A stretch of DNA of 17,456 nt from the NCBI GenBank assembly GCA_945637645.1, contig CALZDK010000014.1, positions 1-17,456 of the forward strand, read 5' to 3'. This document shows positions 1-9,366 of this stretch, in pieces; position 1 is the first letter of the stretch; every line of letters starts with the position of its first letter. Source of the stretch: an uncultured Prevotella sp. GTDB taxonomy: Bacteria > Bacteroidota > Bacteroidia > Bacteroidales > Bacteroidaceae. The position numbers and the translations under genes were made by a program. The notes below the pieces were generated by a model. The model saw nothing but the letters and a program-made list of their open reading frames with translations. It made no database searches and was not told the origin of the DNA.

Positions 1-53
1 GACTGTAAATCTGCTGTCTTTCGACTTCGGTGGTTCGAATCCATCAGCACCCA
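1..53 (+). tRNA. tRNA-Tyr (GTA), 5' truncated by window edge
   Basis: This is the 3' part of a tRNA gene. The anticodon loop reads CTGTAAA at 3-9, giving anticodon GTA at 5-7 (tyrosine). The 3' anticodon stem TCTGC is at 10-14. A long variable arm (15-28) with a small GTC/GAC stem follows, as expected for a bacterial class II tRNA-Tyr. The T arm is GGTGG-TTCGAAT-CCATC at 29-45, with one G-U pair. The acceptor 3' strand is AGCACCC at 46-52 and the discriminator A is at 53. A CCA tail after the discriminator is not encoded. The D arm and the 5' acceptor strand lie outside the window. Confidence 0.9.
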
Positions 54-64
54 CACAAATGAAG

Positions 65-91
65 CACAGAAGTTTTCTTCTGTGTTTTTTT
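65..91 (+). terminator. Rho-independent terminator after tRNA-Tyr
   Basis: A perfect 8-bp stem, CACAGAAG (65-72) and CTTCTGTG (77-84), closes a TTTT loop and is followed directly by seven T residues (85-91). It lies 11 bp after the tRNA end, so it should end the tRNA transcript and separate it from rpoD. Confidence 0.88.
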
Positions 92-169
92 ATTTTCTGT
101 AGATTTTGTCTTTTATGGTTTTTTAAGAATAAATATACAAAAAAACGTGTAGATTTCGTCTATTTTTAT

Positions 170-177
170 TAACTTTG
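170..177 (+). promoter_or_regulatory. Bacteroidota -7 promoter element for rpoD
   Basis: TAACTTTG matches the Bacteroides primary-sigma -7 consensus TAnnTTTG exactly. It lies 69 bp before the rpoD ATG and after the tRNA terminator. I see no good TTTG at -33 at the usual spacing, so that half of the promoter is weak or absent. Transcription would start a few bases downstream, near 183, leaving a leader of roughly 60 nt. Confidence 0.65.
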
Positions 178-246
178 CAGTCGATTTACGCAAGTAAGAC
201 GCAGACGTTTGAATATCAGATAGTTAGAATAAAATATAGTTTTAGC

Positions 247-1119
247 ATGAGACAATTAAAGATTCAGAAGAGTATTACGAACCGTTCGAGCGAGGCATTG
301 GATAAGTACCTTGTTGAGATTGGTCGCGCACCATTGATTTCCATTGACGAGGAAATTGAGCTTGCTCAGAAAATCCGCAAAGGCGGTCCTGAGGGTGAAC
401 GGGCAAAGGACAAGCTTGTTACAGCAAACCTACGTTTCGTTGTGTCCGTGGCAAAGCAATACCAACATCAGGGACTTACTCTTACTGATTTGATTGATGA
501 GGGTAACATCGGGCTTATCAAGGCCGCACAGAAATTTGATGAAACAAGAGGATTCAAGTTCATTTCATATGCCGTATGGTGGATTCGCCAGAGCATCCTT
601 CAGGCAATAGCAGAGCAAAGCCGCATCGTACGACTGCCTCTCAACCAGGTGGGTTCGCTCAACAAGATAAACCACGAGATTAACAAGTTTGAGCAGGAAA
701 ACCAGCGTCATCCTTCAGTAGCAGAACTCAGCGACGCCACAAACCTCGACGAGGAGAAGATAGGACAAAGCCTCATGGCTGATGGCCATCATGTTTCCAT
801 CGACGCTCCGTTCCAAGATGGAGAGGACAACTGTATGCTCGATGTCATGGCAAGTGGCGACGACAGCCGCACTGACCGCCATGTTGACCACGAATCAATG
901 GCACAGGAACTTGAAAACGTGCTCAACAAGGTGCTGAAGGACCGTGAGATAACAATCATCCGCGAATGTTTCGGAATCGGTGGACCAGAGAAAGGACTCG
1001 AGGAAATAGGCGACAGACTCGGACTTACACGTGAGCGTGTACGCCAGATACGCGAGAAGAGTATAGCCAAGCTCCGCGACAGTGGCAACGCAAAGATACT
1101 CATGAAATACCTCGGATGA
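247..1119 (+). CDS. rpoD: RNA polymerase primary sigma factor RpoD (sigma-70, short Bacteroidota type)
   Basis: This 290-residue protein is the housekeeping sigma factor that directs RNA polymerase to promoters. Region 1.2 is at about 14-46. Region 2 is at about 55-130 and includes the core-binding and -10-reading segment with NLRFVVSVAKQYQ, FDETRGFKFISYAVWWIRQ and QSRIVRLP. Region 3 is at about 137-180. Region 4 is at about 222-280, with the -35-type helix-turn-helix EEIGDRLGLTRERVRQIREK. It has no region 1.1 or long non-conserved region and is far shorter than the 613-residue E. coli RpoD, as is usual in Bacteroidota. I chose the ATG at 247 because MRQLKIQKSITNR is the family N-terminus; an upstream in-frame TTG at 175 falls inside the promoter. 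There is no clear Shine-Dalgarno. It is the first gene of a possible four-gene plus-strand unit. Confidence 0.95.
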   Translation: MRQLKIQKSITNRSSEALDKYLVEIGRAPLISIDEEIELAQKIRKGGPEGERAKDKLVTANLRFVVSVAKQYQHQGLTLTDLIDEGNIGLIKAAQKFDETRGFKFISYAVWWIRQSILQAIAEQSRIVRLPLNQVGSLNKINHEINKFEQENQRHPSVAELSDATNLDEEKIGQSLMADGHHVSIDAPFQDGEDNCMLDVMASGDDSRTDRHVDHESMAQELENVLNKVLKDREITIIRECFGIGGPEKGLEEIGDRLGLTRERVRQIREKSIAKLRDSGNAKILMKYLG

Positions 1120-1146
1120 GAGACAATAAGAAAAGAGGACATTCAC

Positions 1147-3177
1147 TTGGAAAGACATTCCATCATACTGAGATACATTTTACTGGGCATACTTTTCAGT
1201 GTGCCCAGTTTTCTTTATGGTGGCATACGAAACGACTCCCTCGTGCTTGAGAGAATGTTCTGCTATAGGCGAAACTATGCCTGTGAGATAGAAGACACCA
1301 CCACAAACATCTATCTGAAACTTGCCATAAACACCAACCGCAGGAATTTCACCTTGATGTGCGTGCCGACACTCTTCCATGTGGCACATGGCGACCGTGA
1401 CTACATCACCGAAAACTACGGTAAAGTGAAGTTCAAGGACATAAAACATTACGATCTGAAATCTCAGATTTATGTCAGCACCATACCTCACGGATCGTCA
1501 ACGATGTCTGTAATGCGTAAGTATATCGTTCCCAATATTTATGGTATTGCATTGTTCGACGACCAAATTCTATCGCCTTTCCACAGGGCAAACCGTGTCT
1601 ATTACCGCTATACCATCAGCGAGGTAAGCCCTGGTAACCATCTCATCACTTTCAAGCCACGCAACAACAACACACAACTGATAAGAGGCTTTGCCATTGT
1701 CCAATCGCCGACGGGAAGAATACAACATGCCCGATTACAAGGCGAATACGACATGCTCAACTTTGACATACAGACTTTTTTTGACGAGATAGCCGACGAC
1801 AGACTTGCCATCTTGCCAAGAAAATGTGTCATCAACACTACGTTCAAATTCCTTGGCAACGACCTCCGTTCAAAATACACTGCACTGCTTGGTTGCGAGA
1901 ATACACTTCCAGACTCTTTGGACAGAAGTGCCGACATGAAGCTTCTAAGCGAAATCCGTCCCATTCCGCTCGACAGTACCGAGAGAAACATTTACCTGAA
2001 GTTTTTCACTCCTTCTGTTGCCCCAGACACACTGGCTTCTGTCAGCAAGAAGAAAAACAACATAGGCAAGATAGCCTGGGACATTGTTGAGGACAAAATG
2101 CTGAGCAGCATACGAGGCGAAAACGACAAAGGCTATTTCAAGTTCTCGCCCATAATCAATCCTGAATATATCACATACAGCAACAGCCGAGGTCTCGCCT
2201 ATAAGTTCACACTTGGTGCGCAATACAATTTCAACGAGAAGAGAAGGATTAATTTCAATTCCCGTACTGGTTACAATTTCAAAATCAAACAGTTCTATTT
2301 TGACAACCGACTGCATTTCGACTTCAACCCCAAACGAAACGGTTGGCTGGAGCTAAAGGTTGCCAACGGAAACCGTATAAACAATTCCTCGGTGCTTGAC
2401 CTGCTGAATGAACAGCACCGCGACACTGTGGATTTCTCCACGTTAAACCTCGACTACTTCAACGACAACCAATACGAGCTATCGTGCAACATTGCCGTTA
2501 CAGACCAGTTTGAGGTAATGCCGTCTATCATATACCACCATAGGACAGCGGTAGATAAGGAAGCTATGATTGATACCGGACAGCCAACAACATACGATGG
2601 TTTCGCAACGTCACTGACACTTAAGTATCAGCCTTTCAGATCATGGCCTTTTTTCTCTCTCAACTACGAGCGATGCATTGACGGAGTCTTCGGCTCAAAC
2701 ATGGAGTATGAGCGATGGGAACTTGACGCGTCATACCTCAGACGCTACAGTTCGCTGAAACGTTTCAACGCCCGTTTTGGAGGTGGTTTCTATACCAACA
2801 AGTCAACAACCTATTTCATCGACTACAACAACTTCCACGAGGATTATATTCCTGGAGGTTGGGACGACGACTGGAGCGGCGAGTTCCAGCTGCTCCACAG
2901 CCGTTGGTACAACGCCTCTAATTACTATCTCAGGTTGAATGTTTCCTACGACTCCCCCATGCTCATCATATCGCATTTGCCACTGGCAGGACGCATCATG
3001 GAGGCAGAACGTCTATATTTCAGTTTCGCGCAACTGGAAAAAACACGAGCCTATTTTGAAATAGGTTATGGCTTCACCACGCGCTATATCTCCCTCGCGT
3101 TTTTCGGAAGTTTCCTCAACACGGAATTTGTGAGGTTTGGCACAAAGTTCAGCTTCGAGTTGTTCAGGAAATGGTAG
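1147..3177 (+). CDS. DUF5686-like outer-membrane beta-barrel protein, function unknown
   Basis: This 676-residue protein has an N-terminal signal peptide (hydrophobic stretch about 8-24, RYILLGILFSVPSFLYGG). A mixed domain follows to about residue 275, with segments such as VPNIYGIALFDDQILSPFHR and ITFKPRNNN. The rest, about 320-676, is rich in alternating aromatic and polar strands and ends in FELFRKW, as an outer-membrane barrel would. The layout resembles the Bacteroidota DUF5686 family, but the carboxypeptidase-regulatory-like domain that often precedes it is missing. The start is inferred to be the TTG at 1147: the frame is closed by the rpoD stop, no ATG lies between, and the next ATG would remove the signal peptide; AGAGGAC upstream may help initiation. 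It sits 27 bp after rpoD and 43 bp before addA. Family assignment is from memory of motifs; function is unknown. Confidence 0.7.
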   Translation: MERHSIILRYILLGILFSVPSFLYGGIRNDSLVLERMFCYRRNYACEIEDTTTNIYLKLAINTNRRNFTLMCVPTLFHVAHGDRDYITENYGKVKFKDIKHYDLKSQIYVSTIPHGSSTMSVMRKYIVPNIYGIALFDDQILSPFHRANRVYYRYTISEVSPGNHLITFKPRNNNTQLIRGFAIVQSPTGRIQHARLQGEYDMLNFDIQTFFDEIADDRLAILPRKCVINTTFKFLGNDLRSKYTALLGCENTLPDSLDRSADMKLLSEIRPIPLDSTERNIYLKFFTPSVAPDTLASVSKKKNNIGKIAWDIVEDKMLSSIRGENDKGYFKFSPIINPEYITYSNSRGLAYKFTLGAQYNFNEKRRINFNSRTGYNFKIKQFYFDNRLHFDFNPKRNGWLELKVANGNRINNSSVLDLLNEQHRDTVDFSTLNLDYFNDNQYELSCNIAVTDQFEVMPSIIYHHRTAVDKEAMIDTGQPTTYDGFATSLTLKYQPFRSWPFFSLNYERCIDGVFGSNMEYERWELDASYLRRYSSLKRFNARFGGGFYTNKSTTYFIDYNNFHEDYIPGGWDDDWSGEFQLLHSRWYNASNYYLRLNVSYDSPMLIISHLPLAGRIMEAERLYFSFAQLEKTRAYFEIGYGFTTRYISLAFFGSFLNTEFVRFGTKFSFELFRKW

Positions 3178-3220
3178 TCAGCATTGTAAACAAGAAAACA
3201 GAATTTGTAATATATCGATT

Positions 3221-6200
3221 ATGGCTAAACCCCTAACAGTGTATAAGGCAAGTGCGGGAAGTGGAAAGACCTTCACGCTTGCTGTTGAGTATATAAAACT
3301 GTTGGTGCAGAATCCCAACAACTTCCGTAACATTCTCGCCGTTACCTTCACCAACAAGGCAACGGAGGAGATGAAGATGCGCATTGTTAGTCAGATGTAT
3401 GGCATCTGGAAAGGATATGACGACTCAAAGTCCTACATCGAAAAGCTATGCTCTGACCTGCAATGCAGTGAGGATTTTCTCCGTGGGCGCATCGGTGTGG
3501 CGTTGCATCTGCTTCTCCACAACTACAGCTTCTTCCGTGTGGAGACCATCGACTCCTTCTTCCAGAGTGTGCTGAGAAACCTTGCCCGTGAGTTAGACCT
3601 CACGGCAAATCTCCGCATTGAACTCAACGACCGTCAGGTTGAAGAACTGGCTGTAGATAGGATGATTGACGACCTCAAGAGCGACGACGATGTTATGCGC
3701 TGGATAATGGATTATATCTACGACAACATGCAGGAGGACAAAACTTGGAATGTAATAGGACAGATAAAGAGTTTTGGAGCCACCATATTTAAGGACTACT
3801 ACAAGGACCACCATACGACCCTTGCCGCCGCTATGTCTAAGCCCGACTTCTTCGCCGATTATGTAAAAAGCCTGAAGGAGAAGCGAGACAAAGCTCAAAA
3901 TGCGGCTATAGAGGTTTCAAGGACTTTCTTTGACACCATAGAGGCGGCTCAACTCTCCATAGACGATTTCCCTTATGGGGCAAAAGGACTTGTGTCGATA
4001 TTCATAAAAATAAAGGATGGTCCCATTCCGCCATCAGCCATCGGCAAGCGTTCCATTGATGCTGTTGACAATCTGAACAGCTGGGTGAAAAAGAGCGACA
4101 AACGCGCTTCGGCAATAAGGGATATAGTGGAAGGGGAACTCAATCCGCTACTGAAATACGCAGTTGAAAACATGCCCAACTTGTGGAAAGACTACCAGTC
4201 GTCACAACTCTCGCTACGACACCTCTACCAGCTGCGCCTTCTCGATGCCATTGAGACAAAGGTGCGAAGTCTTAACGAGGAAGCGGGACGTTTTCTCCTT
4301 AGCGACACACAGCATCTTCTACAATCCTTGATAAGCGACAACGACTCTCCTTTCATTTTCGAGAAAATAGGATCCTATCTGGAATACATAATGATTGACG
4401 AGTTTCAAGACACAAGTGTCGTACAGTGGAAAAACTTCAACGTGCTGCTGCAGGAGTGTATGAGCCATGCAAACAGCGAAAACCTCATCGTCGGCGACGT
4501 GAAACAAAGCATCTACCGTTGGCGTTCAGGCGACTGGAGACTGCTCAACGACATCGATAGGCAATTTCCAGGATGCCAGCAGCAGGTCTGCATAAAACCC
4601 CTTCGAGTAAACTATCGTTCCAATGGCAACGTGATAGACTTCAACAACACTTTTTTCGTCAATGCGAGCCGACTGGAATATGAGGTTCAGAAACAAGTCA
4701 ACGAAGAAGAGGCACAGCAATTGGCAAAGGCCTATTCCGACGTGGCGCAGCAGATTCCTGACGGAAGGAAGGGCAAAGGAATGGTGAGCGTGGCTTTACT
4801 GCCATCAGCTGACTATCAGGAGGCGGCACTCGACGAGACCGCAGAGACAGCGCGAAATCTTGTCCATGCCGGCGTGCCGCAGTCAGACATAGCGATACTT
4901 GTGCGCACCAACAACCTCATCCCCGTCATTGCAAACTATTTTGCCGATAATTGCCCTGAGATATGCATCGTTTCCGACGAGGCATACAGGCTCGACTCCT
5001 CTCCTGCGGTGAAAATCATAGTGGAAGCATTGCGACTGCTCACCCACCCCACCGACACACTCTCCCTCCATGCACTTGTTTACCTCTACCAAACAACTTG
5101 TTTAGGAGTGGAAAACAACCTGAATGGCATTTTCTTACAAAGCAAGGACATTTGGTCACTCCTTCCCTCCGAATATGCCAGTGAGAAGGAGTCGCTCCTG
5201 CTCATGCCTCTCTACGACCTTGTGGAGAGAATATGCCTCATTTTCAACGTCAATGCCATTAAGGGTCAGACAGCATACGTCAGCACTTTCCTCGATTTTC
5301 TTGCCGATTTCACTACCAGCGTGACAAGCGACATCGACTCCTTCCTCAGCGAGTGGGAGACTTCTATTTGCCAAAAGACAATATGTGGCGACAAGGTTGA
5401 CGGAATACGAATTCTGTCAATACACAAGAGCAAGGGACTGGAGTTCAACAACGTGATAGTGCCTTTCTGCGACTGGAAACTTGAGAAGAGCATTGGTAAC
5501 ATGATTTGGTGCAGCCCTGACGTGGAGCCCTACAACCAGTTGCCACTCCTGCCCGTCGACTACAACAGGAAATCACTTATGGACACCATTTTCGAGAAAG
5601 ACTATCTCCACGAGAGCTTCCAAAACACCGTTGACAACCTTAACCTTCTCTATGTTGCCTTCACCCGTGCCAGCCGCAACCTCTTTGTCATCGGAAAACG
5701 CGGCGCGTCGGGCTCACGCTCGGCACTCATAGAACAGTGCCTCCCCTTGGTGGCGGAGCAACTTGAAAGTTCAACTATCGAGGGAATGGAGAACAACGAC
5801 GCCACCATACGTTTCACCTTCGGCGCTCTCGATATGGCAAAGCCCAAGGACAAGACAACGGAGAACGTTCTACTCAGAGGATCACAACCAGTCCCTGTCA
5901 CCACAATGCAACACGAGAGCGACGTGGTGTTCAGGCAAAGCAACATGAGCCGCGAGTTCATCGAGGGCGACGACAACGAGTCGTTAGGCTATATCAAGAC
6001 AGGAAGTCTTCTCCACAATGTCCTCTCACGCATCAGGACAATAGCCGACATCGACATTGTAGTTAACGAGATGGAGATGGAAGGACTCATCGACAGAACG
6101 GAAATATCGAAGGAACGCATTCTCAGCATGCTGCACAAGCGGCTTGCCGACAGCAGGGTATGCCAATGGTTCACGTCCGGCTGGAAACTCTATAACGAGT

Positions 6201-6436
6201 GTACCCTACTCCACTTTGACCACACCACAGGCGAACTAACGGAACGACGTCCCGACAGGGTCATTACAAACGGCAACAGGACTATAGTCATCGACTTCAA
6301 GTTTGGCAACTCGCATGCCGAATATCACGACCAGGTGCGGGAATACATCCAGCAGCTCCGCACCATGGGGCACGCCGATGTGACAGGCTATTTATGGTAT
6401 GTATATCAGAACAACATTGAGAAAGTAGAAGCATGA
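3221..6436 (+). CDS. addA: AddA-like UvrD/Rep-family helicase-nuclease (RecBCD/AddAB pathway)
   Basis: This 1071-residue protein should be the ATP-dependent 3'-5' helicase and nuclease subunit that unwinds and cuts DNA at double-strand breaks before RecA loading. Helicase superfamily 1 motifs appear in order: Walker A KASAGSGKTF (9-18), motif II MIDEFQDTS (about 390), VGDVKQSIYRWR (about 424), SIHKSKGLEF (about 732) and LLYVAFTRAS (about 809). A RecB-type nuclease domain closes the protein, with the GSLLH histidine (about 930), PDRV (about 1011), IDFKFG (about 1025) and QVREYIQQL. All nuclease residues appear present. I chose the ATG at 3221 because MAKPLTVYKASAGSGKT starts just before the Walker box; an in-frame ATG at 3137 would overlap the previous gene. 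The stop overlaps the addB start by 4 bp (ATGA), which suggests translational coupling. Confidence 0.93.
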   Translation: MAKPLTVYKASAGSGKTFTLAVEYIKLLVQNPNNFRNILAVTFTNKATEEMKMRIVSQMYGIWKGYDDSKSYIEKLCSDLQCSEDFLRGRIGVALHLLLHNYSFFRVETIDSFFQSVLRNLARELDLTANLRIELNDRQVEELAVDRMIDDLKSDDDVMRWIMDYIYDNMQEDKTWNVIGQIKSFGATIFKDYYKDHHTTLAAAMSKPDFFADYVKSLKEKRDKAQNAAIEVSRTFFDTIEAAQLSIDDFPYGAKGLVSIFIKIKDGPIPPSAIGKRSIDAVDNLNSWVKKSDKRASAIRDIVEGELNPLLKYAVENMPNLWKDYQSSQLSLRHLYQLRLLDAIETKVRSLNEEAGRFLLSDTQHLLQSLISDNDSPFIFEKIGSYLEYIMIDEFQDTSVVQWKNFNVLLQECMSHANSENLIVGDVKQSIYRWRSGDWRLLNDIDRQFPGCQQQVCIKPLRVNYRSNGNVIDFNNTFFVNASRLEYEVQKQVNEEEAQQLAKAYSDVAQQIPDGRKGKGMVSVALLPSADYQEAALDETAETARNLVHAGVPQSDIAILVRTNNLIPVIANYFADNCPEICIVSDEAYRLDSSPAVKIIVEALRLLTHPTDTLSLHALVYLYQTTCLGVENNLNGIFLQSKDIWSLLPSEYASEKESLLLMPLYDLVERICLIFNVNAIKGQTAYVSTFLDFLADFTTSVTSDIDSFLSEWETSICQKTICGDKVDGIRILSIHKSKGLEFNNVIVPFCDWKLEKSIGNMIWCSPDVEPYNQLPLLPVDYNRKSLMDTIFEKDYLHESFQNTVDNLNLLYVAFTRASRNLFVIGKRGASGSRSALIEQCLPLVAEQLESSTIEGMENNDATIRFTFGALDMAKPKDKTTENVLLRGSQPVPVTTMQHESDVVFRQSNMSREFIEGDDNESLGYIKTGSLLHNVLSRIRTIADIDIVVNEMEMEGLIDRTEISKERILSMLHKRLADSRVCQWFTSGWKLYNECTLLHFDHTTGELTERRPDRVITNGNRTIVIDFKFGNSHAEYHDQVREYIQQLRTMGHADVTGYLWYVYQNNIEKVEA

Positions 6437-9354
6437 GAACATTTTTGGAATACGTTGCTGAGGACATCATCAGCAAATACGGAAGCGACCTTGCACACAC
6501 TGCGGTAATCTTCCCAAACAAGAGGGCACGACTGTTTTTCAACGAGTATCTTGCTCGTCAGGTTGAAGGCACAATGTGGAGTCCCACATATCTCACCATC
6601 AGCGAGCTATTCAGAAGCCATTCACGACTTACCACTGCCGACCCAATAAAACTCATCTGCGACCTCCACAAGAGTTTTGTCAGCGTCACAGGCACCAAAG
6701 AGTCTCTCGACCATTTCTATTCTTGGGGACAGATAATGCTTGCCGACTTCGACGACATTGACAAGAACATGGCTGACGCGTCACAGATTTTCAAGAATGT
6801 CGGCGACATACACGAACTCGACGACATTTCCTATCTCTCTGAGGATCAACTGAACATGCTGAAACGTTTCTTCAGCAATTTCAGCGAAAACAAATCATCG
6901 GAACTGAAGCGTCGCTTCATTGAGCTATGGAGCCGATTCAACGACATCTATACCGACTTCAACAACAGGCTTTATAACCAGGGACTTGCCTACGAGGGCG
7001 CACTGTACAGAAAAGTGGCAAACGACGACAGCATATCCTACGACTTCGACCGCTATATATTCGTGGGCTTCAACCTCCTTCAGCGTGTAGAACAAAAGCT
7101 GTTCAAGCGGCTTAAGGATGCCGGAAAGGGATTCTTCTACTGGGATTTCGACCACTACTACATGCCTGGCAAGTCAAGTCGAACGACAAACGAGGCAGGA
7201 CACTATATATCCTCATATCTTGCTGATTTCCCCAACGAGCTAAACATCAACGACGAGGCCGTTTACAATAATTTCAGCAAGCCGAAGTCCATCTCCTATG
7301 TAGCTGCCTCCACCGAGAACATTCAGGCAGCCTACTCCTCACAGTGGCTCAAGGAGGGCAAGCGCATTGCCGACGGTCGCCGAACGGCAATAGTGATGTG
7401 CAACGAGGGACTGTTGCAGGCTCTTGTCCACAACATTCCAACAGAGGTGGGCAAGATAAACATCACCACTGGATATCCACTTGCCCAGTCGCCTTTCTGC
7501 TCGTTCCTCTCCTCGCTCATCTCACTGCGTTGTGAGGGATATATGGAGTCACGCAAGCGCTATAGGCTCCGTTTTGTCAATGCCGTTCTTAGACATCCCT
7601 ACATGCGCTACGTTTCAGATCTCCACTCGTCGCTCTACGAGAAGATAAACGTAACCGCAAAACTGTTCTTCCCCGACGAGGCGACACTCTCTTTGGACAA
7701 AGGTCTCGCCATACTCTTTGGACAGCTCGACACTATCGAACCCACCATGTCTGGCAAACTGCTCCGCTGGATAATGCAACTCCTCAAGCATGTGGCTTCC
7801 AATGCCAAAGACATCGACGACCAGTTCTTCAAGGAGTCGCTCTTCAAGGTATATACCATCATCAACCGCCTCTACGACCTTGTCTCATCAAGCGACCTTG
7901 TGGTTGATGTAATAACCATACAGCGGTTGCTGCGCCAAATACTTCAGACCACAAGCATTCCTTTCCATGGCGAGCCTGCCGTAGGCGTACAGTTCATGGG
8001 AGTGCTTGAAACACGCAACATCGACTTCGACCATCTTCTTATCCTTTCCTGCAACGAGGGCAACATGCCAAAGGGAGTCAACGACACCTCGTTTATTCCC
8101 TATAGCATCCGCAAGGCACACGGACTTACCACCATCGACAACAAGGTGGCAATCTATGCCTACTATTTCTATAGACTTCTACAACGTGCCACCGACATAA
8201 CGGTTGTTTACAACAACAGCTCCAATGGTTTGGTAACGGGCGAGATGAGCCGATTCATGCTACAGATAATGCTTGAGAGCAACCACAAGATAAACAAGCT
8301 CTCCATAGTTTCCGACATGGCTACAACCACATGCAAGCCACAGACAGTGGAGAAGACCGAAGACGTAATGCGAGGCCTCATGAGGCGCTACGACAAGTCT
8401 GCGAACCGAAACAGTAAACGACCGTTGCTCACCCCCACCCTCATCAACAAATACATGAGGTGCCAACTTCAATTCTATTTCAAGTATGTTCTTGGACTTA
8501 ACGAACTCGACGATACCGAGGACGAAACAATAGACAACATACATTTCGGCACCATTTTCCACAATGCCTCCTATAAGGTTTACACGCGTCTCGCCGAGGA
8601 ATATGGTCCCGTGATACAGAAACAGCACATAGAGAAGTTCCTCAATGCCGATGCCTACCTCATGGGAGTGGTGGAGGAGACACTCGACGAGGAAATCTAC
8701 AAGTTGGGACAAAATAATATGGTGGTGAAGCCAGAGTATAATGGACTCCAGCTGATAAACATCAACGTCATCACAACCTATCTTAAACAACTGCTCAAGA
8801 GCGACTCCAATCACACTCCTTTCAGAATTGTAGCCCTTGAGCAAGATGTTGTGGAGGACATAACTGTGCGTATTGGCGACACGGGACAGACCTTCCTTTC
8901 AACAATTGGTGGAGCCATCGACCGCCTCGACCTTGTCGCCGACAAGGAAGGCAGACAGCACATACGCGTCATAGACTACAAGACAGGAGGTGGACGCTTC
9001 GAGAACAACCTTGACTCCGTGGAGGAAATCTTTGACAGCAACAACATAAAGTCACATAGCGACTATTATCTGCAGACTTTCATCTACTCCAACATCGTGC
9101 GCCACTCACAGGAGGTCAACGCCCAGTCGTTGCCGGTGTCTCCGTCGCTGCTGTTCATCCAGCACTTCAAGGACGACTTCCCCACTCTGCGTCTCGGAGG
9201 CGAGCCTATTGCCGATGTCAACATCTATGAGAGAGAATTCAGGTCTTGCCTTGACAATCTGCTGTCCGACATCTTCAATCCCTCGCTGCCTTTCCAACCT
9301 ACTACAGATTCCCGCAGCTGCGCCTACTGTCCCTTCATCAAGATTTGTCACTGA
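6433..9354 (+). CDS. addB: AddB-like PD-(D/E)XK nuclease with iron-sulfur cysteines
   Basis: This 973-residue partner of AddA supplies the second nuclease and an inactive helicase-like scaffold. The N-terminus (AVIFPNKRARLFF, about 17-36) aligns with the start of AddB-like proteins but shows no GxxGxGK(T/S) Walker A, so it probably does not hydrolyse ATP there. LILSCNEGNMPKG at about 535 is the NEG-P motif of this family. The nuclease region has FGTIFHNA (about 711), GGAIDRLD (about 827), VIDYKTGG (about 848) and the LQTFIYSNIV helix. Cys677 in YMRCQLQFYFKYVLG and C963, C966 and C972 in CAYCPFIKICH form the one-plus-three cysteine pattern of the AddB 4Fe-4S staple. It begins inside the addA stop codon and ends 12 bp from the stop of the opposing gene. 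Confidence 0.92.
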   Translation: MRTFLEYVAEDIISKYGSDLAHTAVIFPNKRARLFFNEYLARQVEGTMWSPTYLTISELFRSHSRLTTADPIKLICDLHKSFVSVTGTKESLDHFYSWGQIMLADFDDIDKNMADASQIFKNVGDIHELDDISYLSEDQLNMLKRFFSNFSENKSSELKRRFIELWSRFNDIYTDFNNRLYNQGLAYEGALYRKVANDDSISYDFDRYIFVGFNLLQRVEQKLFKRLKDAGKGFFYWDFDHYYMPGKSSRTTNEAGHYISSYLADFPNELNINDEAVYNNFSKPKSISYVAASTENIQAAYSSQWLKEGKRIADGRRTAIVMCNEGLLQALVHNIPTEVGKINITTGYPLAQSPFCSFLSSLISLRCEGYMESRKRYRLRFVNAVLRHPYMRYVSDLHSSLYEKINVTAKLFFPDEATLSLDKGLAILFGQLDTIEPTMSGKLLRWIMQLLKHVASNAKDIDDQFFKESLFKVYTIINRLYDLVSSSDLVVDVITIQRLLRQILQTTSIPFHGEPAVGVQFMGVLETRNIDFDHLLILSCNEGNMPKGVNDTSFIPYSIRKAHGLTTIDNKVAIYAYYFYRLLQRATDITVVYNNSSNGLVTGEMSRFMLQIMLESNHKINKLSIVSDMATTTCKPQTVEKTEDVMRGLMRRYDKSANRNSKRPLLTPTLINKYMRCQLQFYFKYVLGLNELDDTEDETIDNIHFGTIFHNASYKVYTRLAEEYGPVIQKQHIEKFLNADAYLMGVVEETLDEEIYKLGQNNMVVKPEYNGLQLININVITTYLKQLLKSDSNHTPFRIVALEQDVVEDITVRIGDTGQTFLSTIGGAIDRLDLVADKEGRQHIRVIDYKTGGGRFENNLDSVEEIFDSNNIKSHSDYYLQTFIYSNIVRHSQEVNAQSLPVSPSLLFIQHFKDDFPTLRLGGEPIADVNIYEREFRSCLDNLLSDIFNPSLPFQPTTDSRSCAYCPFIKICH

Positions 9355-9366
9355 CGCGGCTCTGCC

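Noticed and set aside
175..246. N-terminal extension of RpoD from a TTG at 175
   Set aside because: The TTG is part of the TAACTTTG promoter element, and family members begin at MRQLKI, encoded from 247.
3137..3220. N-terminal extension of AddA from an ATG at 3137
   Set aside because: It would overlap the end of the preceding gene in another frame, and the 28 extra residues are Ser/Asn/Gln-rich and unlike the family; the ATG at 3221 sits just before the Walker A motif.
8260..8844. Open frame of 194 codons on the minus strand inside addB
   Set aside because: It is fully antisense to the conserved nuclease region of addB and shows no family motif or start signal.
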